This document shows positions 14,685 through 26,844 of a stretch of DNA of 64,000 nucleotides, one piece after another. Each line of letters starts with the position of its first letter. Position 1 is the first letter of the stretch. Location of the stretch: assembly GCA_964017195.1 (NCBI GenBank), contig OZ024894.1:6066537-6130536 (forward strand), read 5' to 3'. The position numbers were made by a program, and so were the translations under genes. Source of the DNA: Siderastrea radians. Taxonomy: Eukaryota; Cnidaria; Anthozoa; Scleractinia; Rhizangiidae. Under the pieces are notes generated by a model. It saw nothing but the letters and a program-made list of their open reading frames with translations. It ran no database searches and had not been told where the DNA came from.

Positions 14685-15578
14685 GTGTCGAAAGAGAACA
14701 GTTTGTTTGTTAAAGTTATACTGCGAAGGGCTATGCAGACCAGAGCTATGCGCTTGTATACGGTTGTGTTGGTTCTTGCGCTAATCGTGCTTGTGTCGTT
14801 TAATTTCTCTGATGCGGCCAGAGGACGAGGCGGTGGTGGTTCAAGAGGCGGCGGTGGTTCAAAAGGCGGCGGTGGTTCAAGAGGCGGCAGCCGATCCAGC
14901 AGTAGCAGTCGCTCAAGATCAAGTTCAAAGTCGTCAGGCAAAAGTGGCTCGAGCTACAAGATCACCAAAAACACGCCGATCAAAGCCACTTCTGTTCGCT
15001 CTCCTGTAATCGTCCGACAGACTAAAGTTGGTTCGCGGTCAAATACGTTCACGAAAGCTTTTGTAGGCTACCTCGTGCTTCGTCATGCTTTTAGCAGTGC
15101 TCCAGTATATCGGCAAGGATATCCAATGTACCGCAGTTATGTAACCATTCCAAAAAAGCGAGCGGTTAGGGTAGTATATGAAGAAGAGAAGATGCTAGAT
15201 GCTGACGGGGAATTGTGTGTTGGACAATCATCTGAAAAGAGGACATTGCGAGAGGGTATTGACGAAAACCTGGTTGAGTTGAACACTACAGTCAAATACA
15301 AGGGATCTGGAGACACACAGACATATCATGGATTAAACACTTCAATTTCGCTGAAAGACATAAAAGAACAAGAATTTGAAGTGACGAGCCGTGCTCGCTA
15401 CAACACGACGATCATCGAAGGAACAAATTGTACGCAAGTTGAGAAGAATGTGCGAGGGACGATGGTTGCAATGTACGAAACAAACCCCGACGCAGGAAAT
15501 CCTAATTACGTTAATAAGAAGCTGTTTGGAGCTACCATTACGCTGCTTATAGTTTTTCACGTCTTTCAGTTTTATTAG
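14685..15578 (+). CDS. Secreted Gly/Arg/Ser-rich glycoprotein with prion/Shadoo-like layout
   Basis: An intronless frame of 297 codons. The likely start is Met17 (14733) or Met22 (14748), since MRLYTVVLVLALIVLVSF begins a good signal peptide cleaved near FSDA/ARG. Next come GGGGSR / GGGGSK repeats (residues 46-68), an Arg-Ser-rich basic stretch (68-90), and a moderately hydrophobic segment TKAFVGYLVLRHAFSSAP (123-140). A Tyr-rich piece (YRQGYPMYRSY, 142-152) follows, then an acidic/basic domain with two cysteines (Cys178, Cys249) and N-glycosylation sequons at N200, N218, N240 and N248. The last residues (LFGATITLLIVFHVFQFY, 280-297) are hydrophobic to the end, as in a GPI-anchor signal. An AATAAA lies at 15607. 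The order matches vertebrate PrP/Shadoo proteins, but no residue-level homology is claimed. I do not know a named family. Confidence 0.85.
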   Translation: MSKENSLFVKVILRRAMQTRAMRLYTVVLVLALIVLVSFNFSDAARGRGGGGSRGGGGSKGGGGSRGGSRSSSSSRSRSSSKSSGKSGSSYKITKNTPIKATSVRSPVIVRQTKVGSRSNTFTKAFVGYLVLRHAFSSAPVYRQGYPMYRSYVTIPKKRAVRVVYEEEKMLDADGELCVGQSSEKRTLREGIDENLVELNTTVKYKGSGDTQTYHGLNTSISLKDIKEQEFEVTSRARYNTTIIEGTNCTQVEKNVRGTMVAMYETNPDAGNPNYVNKKLFGATITLLIVFHVFQFY

Positions 15579-15606
15579 TGTACGTGCAGCGTCAAACTGG
15601 AGGTAA

Positions 15607-15612
15607 AATAAA
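15607..15612 (+). terminator. Polyadenylation signal AATAAA
   Basis: A canonical AATAAA lies 29 bp after the stop codon of the Gly/Arg-rich gene. Confidence 0.5.
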
Positions 15613-17700
15613 CATTGCTCAGTGACGGAACAAATTGAACAAAATATAAAAGGAAACGGGGAACATGATAATTAAAAATAGCAGAAGCACAAAAGATGTT
15701 TATCAGGATGCCTTCGAAATTTGCATAAAAACACCCCGCCATCGAAGGAGCGGAGAAATGAACGTTGGTGTTCAACACGAAAAGCAATGTTGTAAATATT
15801 TGCAATCTTTACTTTTCTTACAAGTTTAGCATATTCTTTCGCTTAAATAATATATAAGAAAGAGGGAAAGATTTTCTTATCAACTCATGGTTTCTACGTT
15901 CGATTCCTCTCATATACTACTTTGATACGTAAACAGCAGTCATTGAATAGAGTGAGAAAATTGTAGAATTAAGTATGGAAAATTGCGGAATTAAGCACGC
16001 GAAGGCTGTGATAAACTCTTGCACGAGGAGAAAGATCTCCGTTTTTCTTCTTATACTTTTACTTACAAAAAAAGCAGTCTCCAATAAAAACTGTTATAGA
16101 ATTGCATGCATAATAGACCTGTGTGCAAAATTGCCTAGCAAGCAGATTTTCGCCATCCTTTTTTTTTTTTGCCAAGGTTTACATAGTCAGTGTAAATGTA
16201 CTGCAATCTGATTACAGTGATTTTACTTTAGCCGTGAAACATAACGCCTAACAACAAGAGCCAAAATAGTCAAAAGTTAGCAAAAGAAAAAAATTAAAAT
16301 AGTGAGCAAATTAAATAGCTTTGTTTACATCTACCTTTACATTTCCTTTTTTATTTTCGTTTTATTTTTGTCATTGTTCAATGTCAATTTTGGTCGGCTT
16401 GTTGTCGATTATTGTTGTCGATTGTTATTTTTGCTAACTTGTTAACTTCTCCTCGATGGGGCTCGGCTCTTTACCTCAGTCTTCTTTGAATTTCGTTTCC
16501 ATTTGTCTTTTTCGTAATTTTTAAAGAACAATTGTGTTTCTTGATTTTTAATCTTTATCATTTTTGCTAAATGTCAAATTTAACTGTACTGTCGAACCCA
16601 GTCTTCAATTAGTCTGTTCACCAAACTGCTTTGTCCCCAGGCGTCCCTCCTCGTTCTGTGGCGGTGCACGTGAAGTAGTGGGACTGATACACCGCGGCAT
16701 TCCCACGACTCCCCGCGATCACCGTTTTCCAGCGATACTCCGCCGTGGAGTATTCCCCGTAATTCTGACTACACTAACACGAGCATTCAAACTGAAATAG
16801 TAGTTTTTTAAGGAATATGCAGTTAGTCATGCATCTGATGATTACACGAGCTATAGCTAGTAGTTAGTCGTTTGAATAAATACACACAGACTTCCATGTC
16901 ATAGTACTAAGGTATGAGAAATTACAATAATGTACCATGCCAGATATATACGAAACCACTAAAAAACCACTCCTTATTCGTGGCCAAAAAAATGTGGAAA
17001 AGTATTCCCCATCTAATGCAGTGGCACTAGACCTCGAGGAAGAGGTACTCCTAAAACACCCTTCCAAGAATAAAACTAGAAAGAAAAAAGGAACTCAACA
17101 GGAGAAGACTGACTGACGTAGAATGACAAAATATCTCCCGCTAAAAGCTAAAGTAGTCCAGAGGGTCACTTGACAAGTCCCGAGCCTCTCAATCGTGCCG
17201 TCCGGAATATTAATTTCTGACTAGTTCGTTCCCAGGTCACTCAACCGTCAGAAATTACATTTACGCGGACACGACTAACGCGTTATCAAATGGTCCGCCA
17301 GTATAAGTTTTTCAGGCTACCGTCTTGTGATTACTACTACCAAGGGATCGTGTACACTAGTTCTCGGTGTTAGGGTTACAACACACGAAAGAAGACCTTC
17401 AGTACAATAATTGAAAAATTAGCGCAATGAGGTTTCAAACACAATACTTGCATGGTTAACGTGATCACTTATCGTATTTTAAAAGAGTATTTGGCTGAGT
17501 TCGAACGCCAGTAGTTCCTGACGAGATGGGTGCCTTAAACATTTTGCTCGAACAATAGAAGTGTTTTTTTTCTTCAAGGGAGTTCTGGGACAAAGTGAAA
17601 ATTTCGTAATAAGGAGGTGTCCTTTTCGTATAAAGGTAGGTTAGATTTTATTCAGTACAAACAGCCTTTTGGGGGCAATATCATGGAGTTAAGTTGCCTC

Positions 17701-18098
17701 CCCCCGGGGGACTCCCATATGTAAAAGGGACGGGGATGCTCGCCGGCAAATTAGAATTAAACCTCGAAATGAGACCAATCTGGGCGTGGCTCAGGCTTTA
17801 TTTGACCCCGGAAGGAAACCGTGCTTAAACAGACAACCAAATAAGAGCTACTGAGTGATTTTCATTGCGCTAAAGATGTTGACATCGAATGCTGTCTTCT
17901 ATATTGAGATTTTAAAAGCATTATCCTAAATCTTTAGTTTTCGTTTATAGTCTACCCTAAGCGATACGTCGGTAAGGGTAAAAATATTGGCTTTTCGTCC
18001 TGAACACCCTAAGTGAGACAAAAATCTGCAAATTACACCCCTAAGCGAGACGACGAGCATCGCCGTCACTTTCAGATGCGAGTGCCCCCTCCCCGGAG
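17701..18098. mobile_element. MITE with CCCCGGGGGACTCCCATATG termini
   Basis: CCCCGGGGGACTCCCATATG and then GGGACGGGGATGCTCG on the left are mirrored at the right by CGAGCATCGCCGTCACTTT and GCCCCCTCCCCGGAG. The arms are about 45 bp and imperfect. The same element occurs in the second copy of the duplication (about 23567-23957), so it predates the duplication. Confidence 0.6.
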
Positions 18099-18602
18099 TT
18101 TTCCTTGGTTTTACGGTTAAGTAGCTTGCTCTTACATTAATTACATCTTGGCCACCAAGGGGATGATAATCAAGTGGATTTTAAAAGAAGGAAAAAGCCG
18201 AGAAGAGAAGAACTTGAAAACATCGTCGCAACTTTAATTTTTCCAGTTGCAAACCATTTCCGGCATCCCATAATTGCTGTGCACTATAACAAGAATTTTT
18301 ATCAAAATTAATTGGCCAATATTCTTTAGGCTCCCCATGAACTTGATGAAGAGAAGTTTGGTTGGCTTTTCTAAAGGGTAGTAAAAATAGATGACAGATC
18401 ATTGCTTTATTTCATAAATGTGATCTTATTCCTGCACCCCTATATATTTTACACATTTTCTCCTTATTTTTTAAGAATCTCCTCTTCAAATTTTACTATC
18501 GTTGCTAAAACAATTTGTCCGTTGTGATCACAACCGGCAGGAGCATATACTGACAGAGTACTACTGAAAACATTTATATATGCCCTGAAAATGGCGAAAG
18601 GT

Positions 18603-18721
18603 AGCCTGTGCCAGGCTCCAAGATAGTCAGACTGAATAGCGGATGGAGAAAACGGCGTGGGAGCTGGGGAGAGACGACTGCTTTTTCGCTCGTCTCCACT
18701 GACCTGGAGCCTGGCACAGGC
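18603..18721. mobile_element. Short palindromic MITE (AGCCTGTGCCAGGCTCC)
   Basis: AGCCTGTGCCAGGCTCCAAG at the left is matched by GGAGCCTGGCACAGGC at the right. It forms the right edge of the 2.9 kb duplication, and a second copy lies at 24457-24576. Confidence 0.6.
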
Positions 18722-18747
18722 GAGGCAAAAGGCCAGTAATCAACCTC

Positions 18748-18807
18748 GTCCCCAGGGTCTTCTCGCTTTTCAATATGGCGGCGGCTCGGGAGAAGACCCT
18801 GGCACAT
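18748..18807. mobile_element. Small inverted-repeat element (CCCAGGGTCTTCTC)
   Basis: CCCCAGGGTCTTCTCG and CGGGAGAAGACCCTGG face each other about 30 bp apart with AATATGGCGGCGG between them. It lies immediately outside the 2.9 kb duplication. Confidence 0.5.
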
Positions 18808-18829
18808 AGCGACCTGAAACGGTCGCTGA

Positions 18830-20860
18830 TTGGCGCCATTCTTACATGAGTTCTGATTGGTTTACGTCTTCCAAAAGCAAAGATGGCGGATCTTTGTGGG
18901 TTCTTCCTGCAACCCAAACATATCTATTTCTAGGTCTCTGTGATGTGAAAGCTGAACAGTTTTTCTGTTTGACTATTTACAAAACTGCAGCTGTTCCGTA
19001 TGAGGACCGGATCTGAAGTACCAAACCCAAGATTCGTAGATTATTCGGGTTAAAAGTTCCTCGATCGCGATCGGCTGGTGATCTACGTAAGAACCTTACC
19101 AATCGTCAATGTGCACGATACTTTAGAGTTTTGGAATGGCAGTCGCTGGATATAATGTGGCGTAGTGGACTGTGAAATACTTAATGGTAATGTACTTGCT
19201 CCGATTTTTGTCATAAATAAAGCATAATCGCGCACTAATTATTTGTGTTTCCATGGTCATTGAAAACTTGTAAGGCACTTGTATGTCTTATGTATGTATT
19301 GTTTTATTTATACATGTTAGATTCATTCGCAAAATTGTCCTATCGCTGCGAATTTGCTGTGCAATTAAGGAATCTAATAAAAATGAAAAACCGGTGTAAA
19401 TCAAATAGAATTATATAAAATAACTTAAATGAGGCAGCTGCTGCTTAAGGCATTCCATTCTTTGATAAATTTGTAGAAGCTAAATTTACAGATGCTGTTG
19501 CTATAGCTACTGATATTAATAAATAATTTCAAGTGCGGAGAACAAGTTGCTTGGATAGGCAATTTAAATAATTTGAGGATTTCCATCGCAGGGATAAATA
19601 GCTTTATACACATCGGACGGCTACATGTACGGGATTCTACAACGTTGCTTTAATTATTAAGTTACTCAGAATGGTTGAGACTGTTCCAAGTTCACTTTTG
19701 TAGAAGTGAATTGAATGAATTTAGAGGGTTTTTTAGTCCTTCCACACCATGAGAGTGTTTCTGCTTACGGAGATTCCAAACACTACTCATGCAGCTAACT
19801 ACTGGCATTTTCAAGGCGTGACTTAACTGGGGTAATATAAACCTGAACCTTAAATATATGATAGTGATGTGGGCAAAGGGACAGAACTGAGCTGTGTTCA
19901 TGAGCTTGCTAGGATTTTCAAGGCAAGGCCTAATTTGGGTTTACAAGCCTGATTCTCCTTGGTATCAGGACAGCTAGCCAGGATTACATTTTCAAAAATT
20001 ATTGTTAACTTGTCAGTGAAGTTTTAGTGATCATAACAAATCCCAAAAAGGGATTGTAACATATTTGCTGTAATCTTTTGAATGGTAGACTGCTTCTGTG
20101 TTGCTGCTTGAAGGTGGAGTTGAGAACTAGACATCATGAGCGTCCAACTGCCAGGGCTAGTGAATTACTATTCTAATTTTGTGGAAGGGATTTCCTGTGC
20201 AAGTTACCATAACCCATGCCCCTCTTAGTGTCTAAATATCAAGGGGTAGGGGATTGATGGTGTGAAGAATGTAAGGGACCTGGAATTTACAACAAAACTT
20301 TTTCTAATTTTTCAGAATTCACAATATACTTTTTTTCAGGTTAGCGTTTTTTGCCAAACAGGCATGGAATTTAACCTTGCACTCATTGATATTGTCAGGT
20401 TATAACTTCATGACTTGTCATTATTCTCACCTCCCTGTTACTTGAATTTTCTGTCATCATATTCAATTTATTGCCAGTCAAATACATTAAATGGCCACTG
20501 GAAAAATAAATTGTCCTTCTTAGAAGGGATAATGTTGCCTTTAACAGATATACATGTCTGTATGGCACTTGATTTGATCATGTTTCCTTTTATTTTTCAA
20601 ACATCAACAAAAATGTGATATCAATATAAGAGCACCCTAGGTTGATAGCATGTTATATTGTGTTATTCCTTTACTCAATGTTAATTTTAAATTCTCATTA
20701 AAGAATTTCATTAAAATGATCATTTTTTCTCCTTTTCTTCTTGAACCCCCCATTTCCCATTGATTTCCATTTTTAAACAGTTCCGAACTTCACCCAAATA
20801 ACTCAATTCATTGAAGTACTCAAGGACGAAATTTCTTAAAACCTATAAAGGAGTATTATC
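18830..20860. other. Gene-free stretch with a possible non-LTR retrotransposon tail
   Basis: The minus strand near 19510-19440 reads FYKFIKEWNALSSS, similar in shape to the end of non-LTR reverse transcriptase ORFs (RTI-x-WN-LP). It is short and surrounded by stops, so this is only a hint. At 18881 ATGGCGGATCTTTGTGGG begins a short frame that stops after 16 codons. The rest has no recognised content. Confidence 0.3.
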
Positions 20861-20906
20861 CCCAGCACTGGTTGAACAAACAAAGAGGACTGTATCTATA
20901 ATAATA

Positions 20907-23900
20907 TAATATATAAGAAAGAGGGAAAGATTTTCTTATCAACTCATGGTTTATACGTTCGATTCCTCTCATATACTGCATTAATACGTAAACAGCAGTC
21001 ATTGAATAGAGTGAGAAAATTGTAGAATTAAGTATGGAAAATTGCGGAATTAAGCACGCGAAGGCTGTGATAAACTCTTGCACGAGGAGAAAGATCTCCG
21101 TTTTTCTTCTTATACTTTTACTTACAAAAAAAGCAATCTTCAATAAAAACAGTTATAGAATTGCATGCATAATAGACCTGTGTGTAAAATTGCCTAGCAA
21201 GCAGATTTTCGCCATCCTTTTTTTTTTGCCAAGGTTTACACAGTCAGTGTAAATGTACTGCAATCTGGTTAGAGTGATTTTACTTTAGCCGTGAAACATA
21301 ACGCCTAACAATAAGAGCCAAAATAGTCAAAAGTTAGCAAAAGAAAAAATTAAAATAGTGAGCAAATTAAATAGCTTTGTTTACATCTGCCTTTACATTT
21401 CCTTTTTTATTTTCGTTTTATTTTTGTCATTGTTCAATGTCAATTTTGGTCGGCTTGTTGTCGATTATTGTTGTGGATTGTTATTTTTGCTAATTTGTTA
21501 ATGCATCAGTCAATTCCAGCAGTGCCCATCCCCCCCGGGCATTAGTCGGGCATTTGCTCACGTTTTATTCCCGGGGGTGGGGCATTTGAAATTTTATCAC
21601 TGCCCGGGGGACGGGCATTTGCCCACCCCTGGGACGACCCCGGGGCATTTGACAAGGTGAGAAAAACGTTCCGGTGTAGTCAGTCTGAGGTCGTCCATGA
21701 TCTTCCATTCCTTTGTTGCTGTTCGCTGATTGATTTCATCGTTTGTTGATTAAATACTGTATGAAGTGAAATTAATTGTACGTACTATATGGATTTTTAA
21801 GCTATCCGAGGTGACCAGTTTAGTAAAAATATTTTATGTTTTTGGCCGTTTGTTAAATACAGATCATGCGTTTTCAGTTCTTCGAAATCTGATTTAAGCA
21901 TTTCTTTTAATATAGCTTATTTAATAAAACACTTATAAGTTGTGTATGTCAAAATCAAATAAATGAACGTGTTATTGATATTAATAAAGTATTATTTTGA
22001 AAACAAATGAACAACGGAAGGGGAGACGCACAGTTATAAAATAACCGAAGCGCATTGATAATAATGATGAGTGACACTTTTTTCGTTATGATTTATTATT
22101 AAAATCTTGAGCAGTGTTGCTTTCTAGATGATCCCGGGGGTGGGGCATTTGCCTTCTATTTTGGTCCCACCCCGGGGCATTTGACGGACTTACTTGTCTC
22201 CACCCCCGGGAATTTGCCATTTTTTAAAAAAAAAATGCTAATGTCCGGGGGTTGGCCCGGGGGGGGGGGATGGGCACCGCTGGAATTGACTGATGCATAA
22301 CTTCTCATCGATGGGGCTCGGCTCTTTACCTCAGTCTTCTTTGAATTTCGTTTCCATTTGTCTTTTTCGTAATTTTTTAAGAACAATTGTGTTTGCTGAT
22401 TTATAATCTTTATCATGTTTGCTAAATGTCAAATTTAACTGTACTGTCGAACCCAGTCTTCAATTAGTCTGTTCACCAAACTGCTTTGTCCCCAGGCGTC
22501 CCTCCTCGTTCTGTGGCGGTGCACGTGGAGTTGTGGGACTGATACACCGCGCCATTCCCACGACTCCCCGCGATCACCGTTTTCCAGCGATACTCCGCCG
22601 TGGAGTATTCCCCGTAATTCTGACTACACTAACACGAGCATTCAAACTGAAATAGTAGTTTTTTAAGGAATATGCAGTTAGTCATGCATCTGATGATTAC
22701 ACGAGCTATAGCTAGTAGTTAGTCGTTTGAATAAATACACACAGACTTCCATGTCATAGTACTAAGGTATGAGAAATTACAATAATGTACCATGCCAGAT
22801 ATATACGAAACCACTAAAAAACCACTCCTTATTCGTGGCCAAAAAAATGTGGAAAAGTATTCCCCATCTAATGCAGTGGCACTAGACCTCGAGGAAGAGG
22901 TACTCCTAAAACACCCTTCCAAGAATAAAACTAGAAAGAAAAAAGGAACTCAACAGGAGAAGACTGACTGACGTAGAGTGACAAAATATCTCCCGCTAAA
23001 AGCTAAAGTAGTTAGAGGGTCACTTGACAAGTCCCGAGCCTCTCAATCGTGCCGTCCGGAATATTAATTTCTGACTAGTTCGTTCCCAGGTCACTCAACC
23101 GTCAGAAATTACATTTACGCGGACACGACTAACGCGTTATCAAATGGTCCGCCAGTATAAGTTTTTCAGGCTACCGTCTTGTGATTACTACTACCAAGGG
23201 ATCGTGTACACTAGTTCTCGGTGTTAGGGTTACAACACACGAAAGAAGACCTTCAGTACAATAATTGAAAAATTAGCGCAATGAGATTTCAAACACAATA
23301 CTTGCATGGTTAACGTGATCACTTATCGTATTTTAAAAGAGTATTTGGCTGAGTTCGAACGCCAGTAGTTCCTGACGAGATGGGTGCCTTAAACATTTTT
23401 CTCGAACAATAGAAGTGTTTTTTTTCTTCAAGGGAGTTCTGGGACAAAGTGAAAATTTCGTAATAAGGAGGTGTCCTTTTCGTATAAAGGTAGGTTAGAT
23501 TTTATTCAGTACAAACAGCCTTTTGGGGGCAATATCATGGAGTTAAGTTGCCTCCCCCCGGGGGACTCCCATATGTAAAAGGGACGGGGATGCTCGCCGG
23601 CAAATTAGAATTAAACCTCGAAATGAGACCAATCTGGGCGTGGCTCAGGCTTTATTTGACCCCGGAAGGAAACCGTGCTTAAACAGACAACCAAATAAGA
23701 GCTACTGAGTGATTTTCATTGTGCTAAAGATGTTGACATCGAATGCTGTCTTCTATATTGAGATTTTAAAAGCATTATCCTAAATCTTTAGTTTTCGTTT
23801 ATAGTCTACCCTAAGCGATACGTCGGTAAGGGTAAAAATATTGGCTTTTCGTCCTGAGCACCCTAAGTGAGACAAAAATCTGCAAATTACACCCCTAAGC

Positions 23901-24588
23901 GAGACGACGAGCATCGCCGTCACTTTCAGATGCGAGTGCCCCCTCCCCGGAGTTTTCCTTGGTTTTACGGTTAAGTAGCTTGCTCTTACATTAATTACAT
24001 CTTGGCCACCAAGGGGATGATAATCAAGTGGATTTTAAAAGAAGGAAAAAGCCGAGAAGATAAGAACTTGAAAACATCGTCGCAACTTTAATTTTTCCAG
24101 TTGGAAACCATTTCCGGCATCCCATAATTGCTGTGCACTATAACAAGAATTTTTATCAAAATTAATTGGCCAATATTCTTTAGGCTCCCCATGAACTTGA
24201 TGAAGAGAAGTTTGTTGGCTTTTCTAAAGGGTAGTAAAAATAGATGACAGATCATTGCTTTATTTCATAAATGTGATCTTATTCCTGCACCCCTATGTAT
24301 ATTACGCATTTTCTCCTTATTTTTTTTAGAATCTCCTCTTCAAATTTTACTATCGTTGCTAAAACAATTTGTCCGTCGTGATCATCACCGGCAGGAGCAT
24401 ATACTGACAGAGTGCTACTGAAAAGATTTATATGTGCCCTGAAAATGGCAAAAGGTAGCCTGTGCCAGGCTCCAAGATAGTCGGACTGAATAGTGGATGG
24501 AGAAAACACGGCGTGGGAGCTGGGGAGAGACGGCTGCTTTTTCGCTCGTCTCCACTGACCTAGAGCCTGGCACAGGCGAGGCAAAAGG
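20907..24588. repeat. Direct segmental duplication, second copy, with insertion
   Basis: This is the second copy of the 15848-18732 segment in the same orientation. It is longer by a 796-bp element at 21502-22297 plus a TAA. The right edge again coincides with the AGCCTGTGCCAGGC MITE. Confidence 0.85.
21502..22297. mobile_element. PIF/Harbinger-like MITE with TAA target duplication
   Basis: The termini TGCATCAGTCAATTCCAGC and GCTGGAATTGACTGATGCA are perfect inverted repeats, and TAA flanks both sides. The paralogous empty site at about 16440 reads GTTAACTTCTC with a single TAA, which proves the insertion and its 3-bp duplication. Subterminal G/C-rich repeats (CCCGGGGGTGGGGCATTTG and relatives) occur at both ends. 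No transposase inside. A 3-bp TWA duplication is the known habit of PIF/Harbinger elements. Confidence 0.85.
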
Positions 24589-25400
24589 TTAAACACTTTG
24601 CTTGTTTTAGTTTCAAATTTTCCTCTCCTGAAATTTGTCACTTCCGGAGTACGACTAGCTGCACCCGATGATAAATTGTTTTTAATTTGTTAAAACATTT
24701 CACCCGATTTGGCCAGTTTTCCTCACTCAATGAATAATCCACCCATTCAGCCAGTACTGTGATAATAATTTCTTTATTGATGTCAGCTGAGACTGCTGGA
24801 TTTCACTGGCTTGCGATTTATAACAATGGCATAGTTCTGATTGGGTATTCTAAAGCGAACGCGGGAATCCAAGAGCCCAGCAGCGTTCTAAAAATAAAAA
24901 GATATGTGCAAAGGTTGACTCAGTCACCGGGTTTATATGGGAGATGGAGGCCCCGAGTGATGGGCTTCTGGCACCGGCATTTCACTTGGTCATCTAAATA
25001 ACCTGTTTAAAGCGTTCAGTTACGTACAATTAGGTGAACGTTTCAGAACTACTCAAATGATTTTTTTTGTGCGATTTTCTAATACATATTAGTATCCGCT
25101 TTTAATTTCCGGATTATAAACTGGTATCTGCTTTTAAATGTGTAATTACCAGTCCGGCATGCACAAATATGCACAAACTTTTACTGTCAGTAAAAAGTAA
25201 CAGTTACTTCAGTGAATTTAGAGTAATTATAACTGTGACTCATAGAAACGCTCGCTGAAAACGATTTTAAGTCTGAAAAAAGCTAAATGCGTAAGATTTT
25301 ACATGACGCTATCTTGAACTATCGAACTCACGAATTGCGACCTTTATCGTTCATGTTGGATCGTGTTTATCTTCGCATTGCAGTCGCGTCGAATTTCATT
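24589..25400. other. Gene-free stretch 3' of CUB copy B
   Basis: No exon or repeat was recognised. The end close to 25412 lies directly downstream of the copy B stop codon and should contain its 3' untranslated region, but no AATAAA was found close by on the minus strand. Confidence 0.35.
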
Positions 25401-25411
25401 CGCACGGTGTT

Positions 25412-26844
25412 TTACAACAGACGGTTATTTGATGTGATCATGAGCAGAGCTGACATGAACAGAAGCGTCCATACGCTGACACTAGCTGAGATGTTTGTGG
25501 AGGCCGAGACACTTGGTGATACGCTGTAAGAGGTCGACGCACCGATCGAGACGTTCGACGAGATGGAGCTGGTCAAAACGCTGATTGAGGTGGGGGCCGA
25601 AAACCTTGGGGACACGCTGGTAGAATACGATTTCGACACAATGTTAGAGACGCTCGGCAAGGTAGAGAAAGAGACACGGGCAGAGACGCTGGTTGAAGTG
25701 GAGGCCAAGACACTTGGTGACACACTGGCAGAAGTCGATGTCGACGCACTATTCGAGGCGCTCGGCAAAGTGGAGGTCGAGACACTGGTGGAGACGCTGG
25801 TTAAGGTGGAGGGCGAAACTATTGGTGACAAGCTGGCAGAGGTCAATTTTGATGCACTGGTCGAGACACTCGGTGAGATGGAGGGCGAAACTCTTGGTGA
25901 CAAACTGGCAGAGTTCGATTTTGACACACTGGTCGAGACACTCGGTGAGATGGAGGGCGAAACTCTTGGTGACAAACTGGCAGAGGTCGATTTTGACACA
26001 CTGGTCGAGACGCTCGGTGAGATGGAGGGCGAAACTATTGGTGACAAGCTGGCAGAGGTCGATTTTGACACACTGGTCAAGAAGCTCGGTGAGATGGAGG
26101 GCGAAACTCTTGGTGCCAAGCTGGCAGAGGTCGATTTTGACGCACTGGCCGAGACGCTCGGTGAGATGGAGGCCGAAACTATTGGTGACAAGCTGGCAGA
26201 GGTCGATTTTGACGCACTGGTCGAGACGCTCAGTGAGATGGAGGCCGAAACTATTGGTGACAAGCTGGCAGAGGTCAATTTTGACACACTGGTCAAGAAG
26301 CTCGGTGAGATGGAGGGCGAAACTCTTGGTGCCAAGCTGGCAGAGGTCGATTTTGACGCACTGGCCGAGACGCTCGGTGAGATGGAGGTCGAAACTCTTG
26401 GTGATAAACTGGCAGAGGTCGATTTTGACACACTGGTCGAGACGCTCGGTGAGATGGAGGGCGAAACTATTGGTGACAAGCTGGCAGAGGTCGATTTTGA
26501 CGCACTGGTCGAGACGCTCAGTGAGATGGAGGCCGAAACTATTGGTGACAAGCTGGCAGAGGTCGATTTTGACACACTGGCCGAGACGCTCGGTGAGATG
26601 GAGGCCGAAACTATTGGTGACAAGCTGGCAGAGGTCGATTTTGACGCACTGGTCGAGACGCTCAGTGAGATGGAGGCCGAAACTATTGGTGACAAGCTGG
26701 CAGAGGTCAATTTTGACACACTGGTCGAGACTCTCGGAGAGGTGGAGGTCGAGACACTGGCGGGGACGCTGGTTGAGGTGGAGACCAAGACACTGGGTGA
26801 CACGGTTGCAGAGGTCCATGCCGACATATTGGTTGATTCTCTTA
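25412..26844 (-). repeat. 72-bp minisatellite forming the terminal Ser/Thr-rich exon of copy B
   Basis: About 13 units of 72 bp (each a dimer of a 36-bp ancestor) fill the centre. On minus they encode 24-residue units such as SKSTSASLSPIVSASISLSV. The ends are non-repetitive and shared with the copy C array. At the 5' end a pyrimidine-rich acceptor (ACGTTTCTTAG then TAAGAGAATC) matches phase 1. At the 3' end is WTLLFMSALLM then TSNNRLL and a stop. Blocks of three units recur (the VKK-type variant in the plus frame appears twice, 216 bp apart), showing local reamplification. The plus strand is also open for 437 codons, a by-product of the codon-repeat structure. Confidence 0.8.

Larger units (their letters stand above)
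15848..18732. repeat. Direct segmental duplication, first copy (2.9 kb, non-coding)
   Basis: This matches 20907-24588 almost without differences over its whole length once an insertion in the second copy is removed. Matching landmarks include GGAAAGATTTTCTTATCAAC, the GGCGTCCCTCCTCGTTCTG block, the CCTCGAGGAAGAGGTACTCC block and the CTCCCATATGTAAAAGGG element. The few substitutions seen indicate a recent event. No gene was recognised inside; the short open frames are not conserved with any family I know. Confidence 0.85.

Noticed and set aside
14609..14941. Pro/Leu-rich minus-strand frame
   Set aside because: It is the complement of the GGGGSR repeats in the real plus-strand gene, which has a signal peptide, sequons and a polyadenylation signal.
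15848..24588. LTR retrotransposon with 2.9 kb direct repeats as LTRs
   Set aside because: The 2.2 kb between the copies has no gag-pol coding, no primer-binding site or polypurine tract was seen, and the copies lack TG..CA ends.
25749..26819. Other long frames over the array in remaining phases
   Set aside because: They exist because the 72-bp unit is a multiple of three and lacks stops; none has conserved non-repeat ends.
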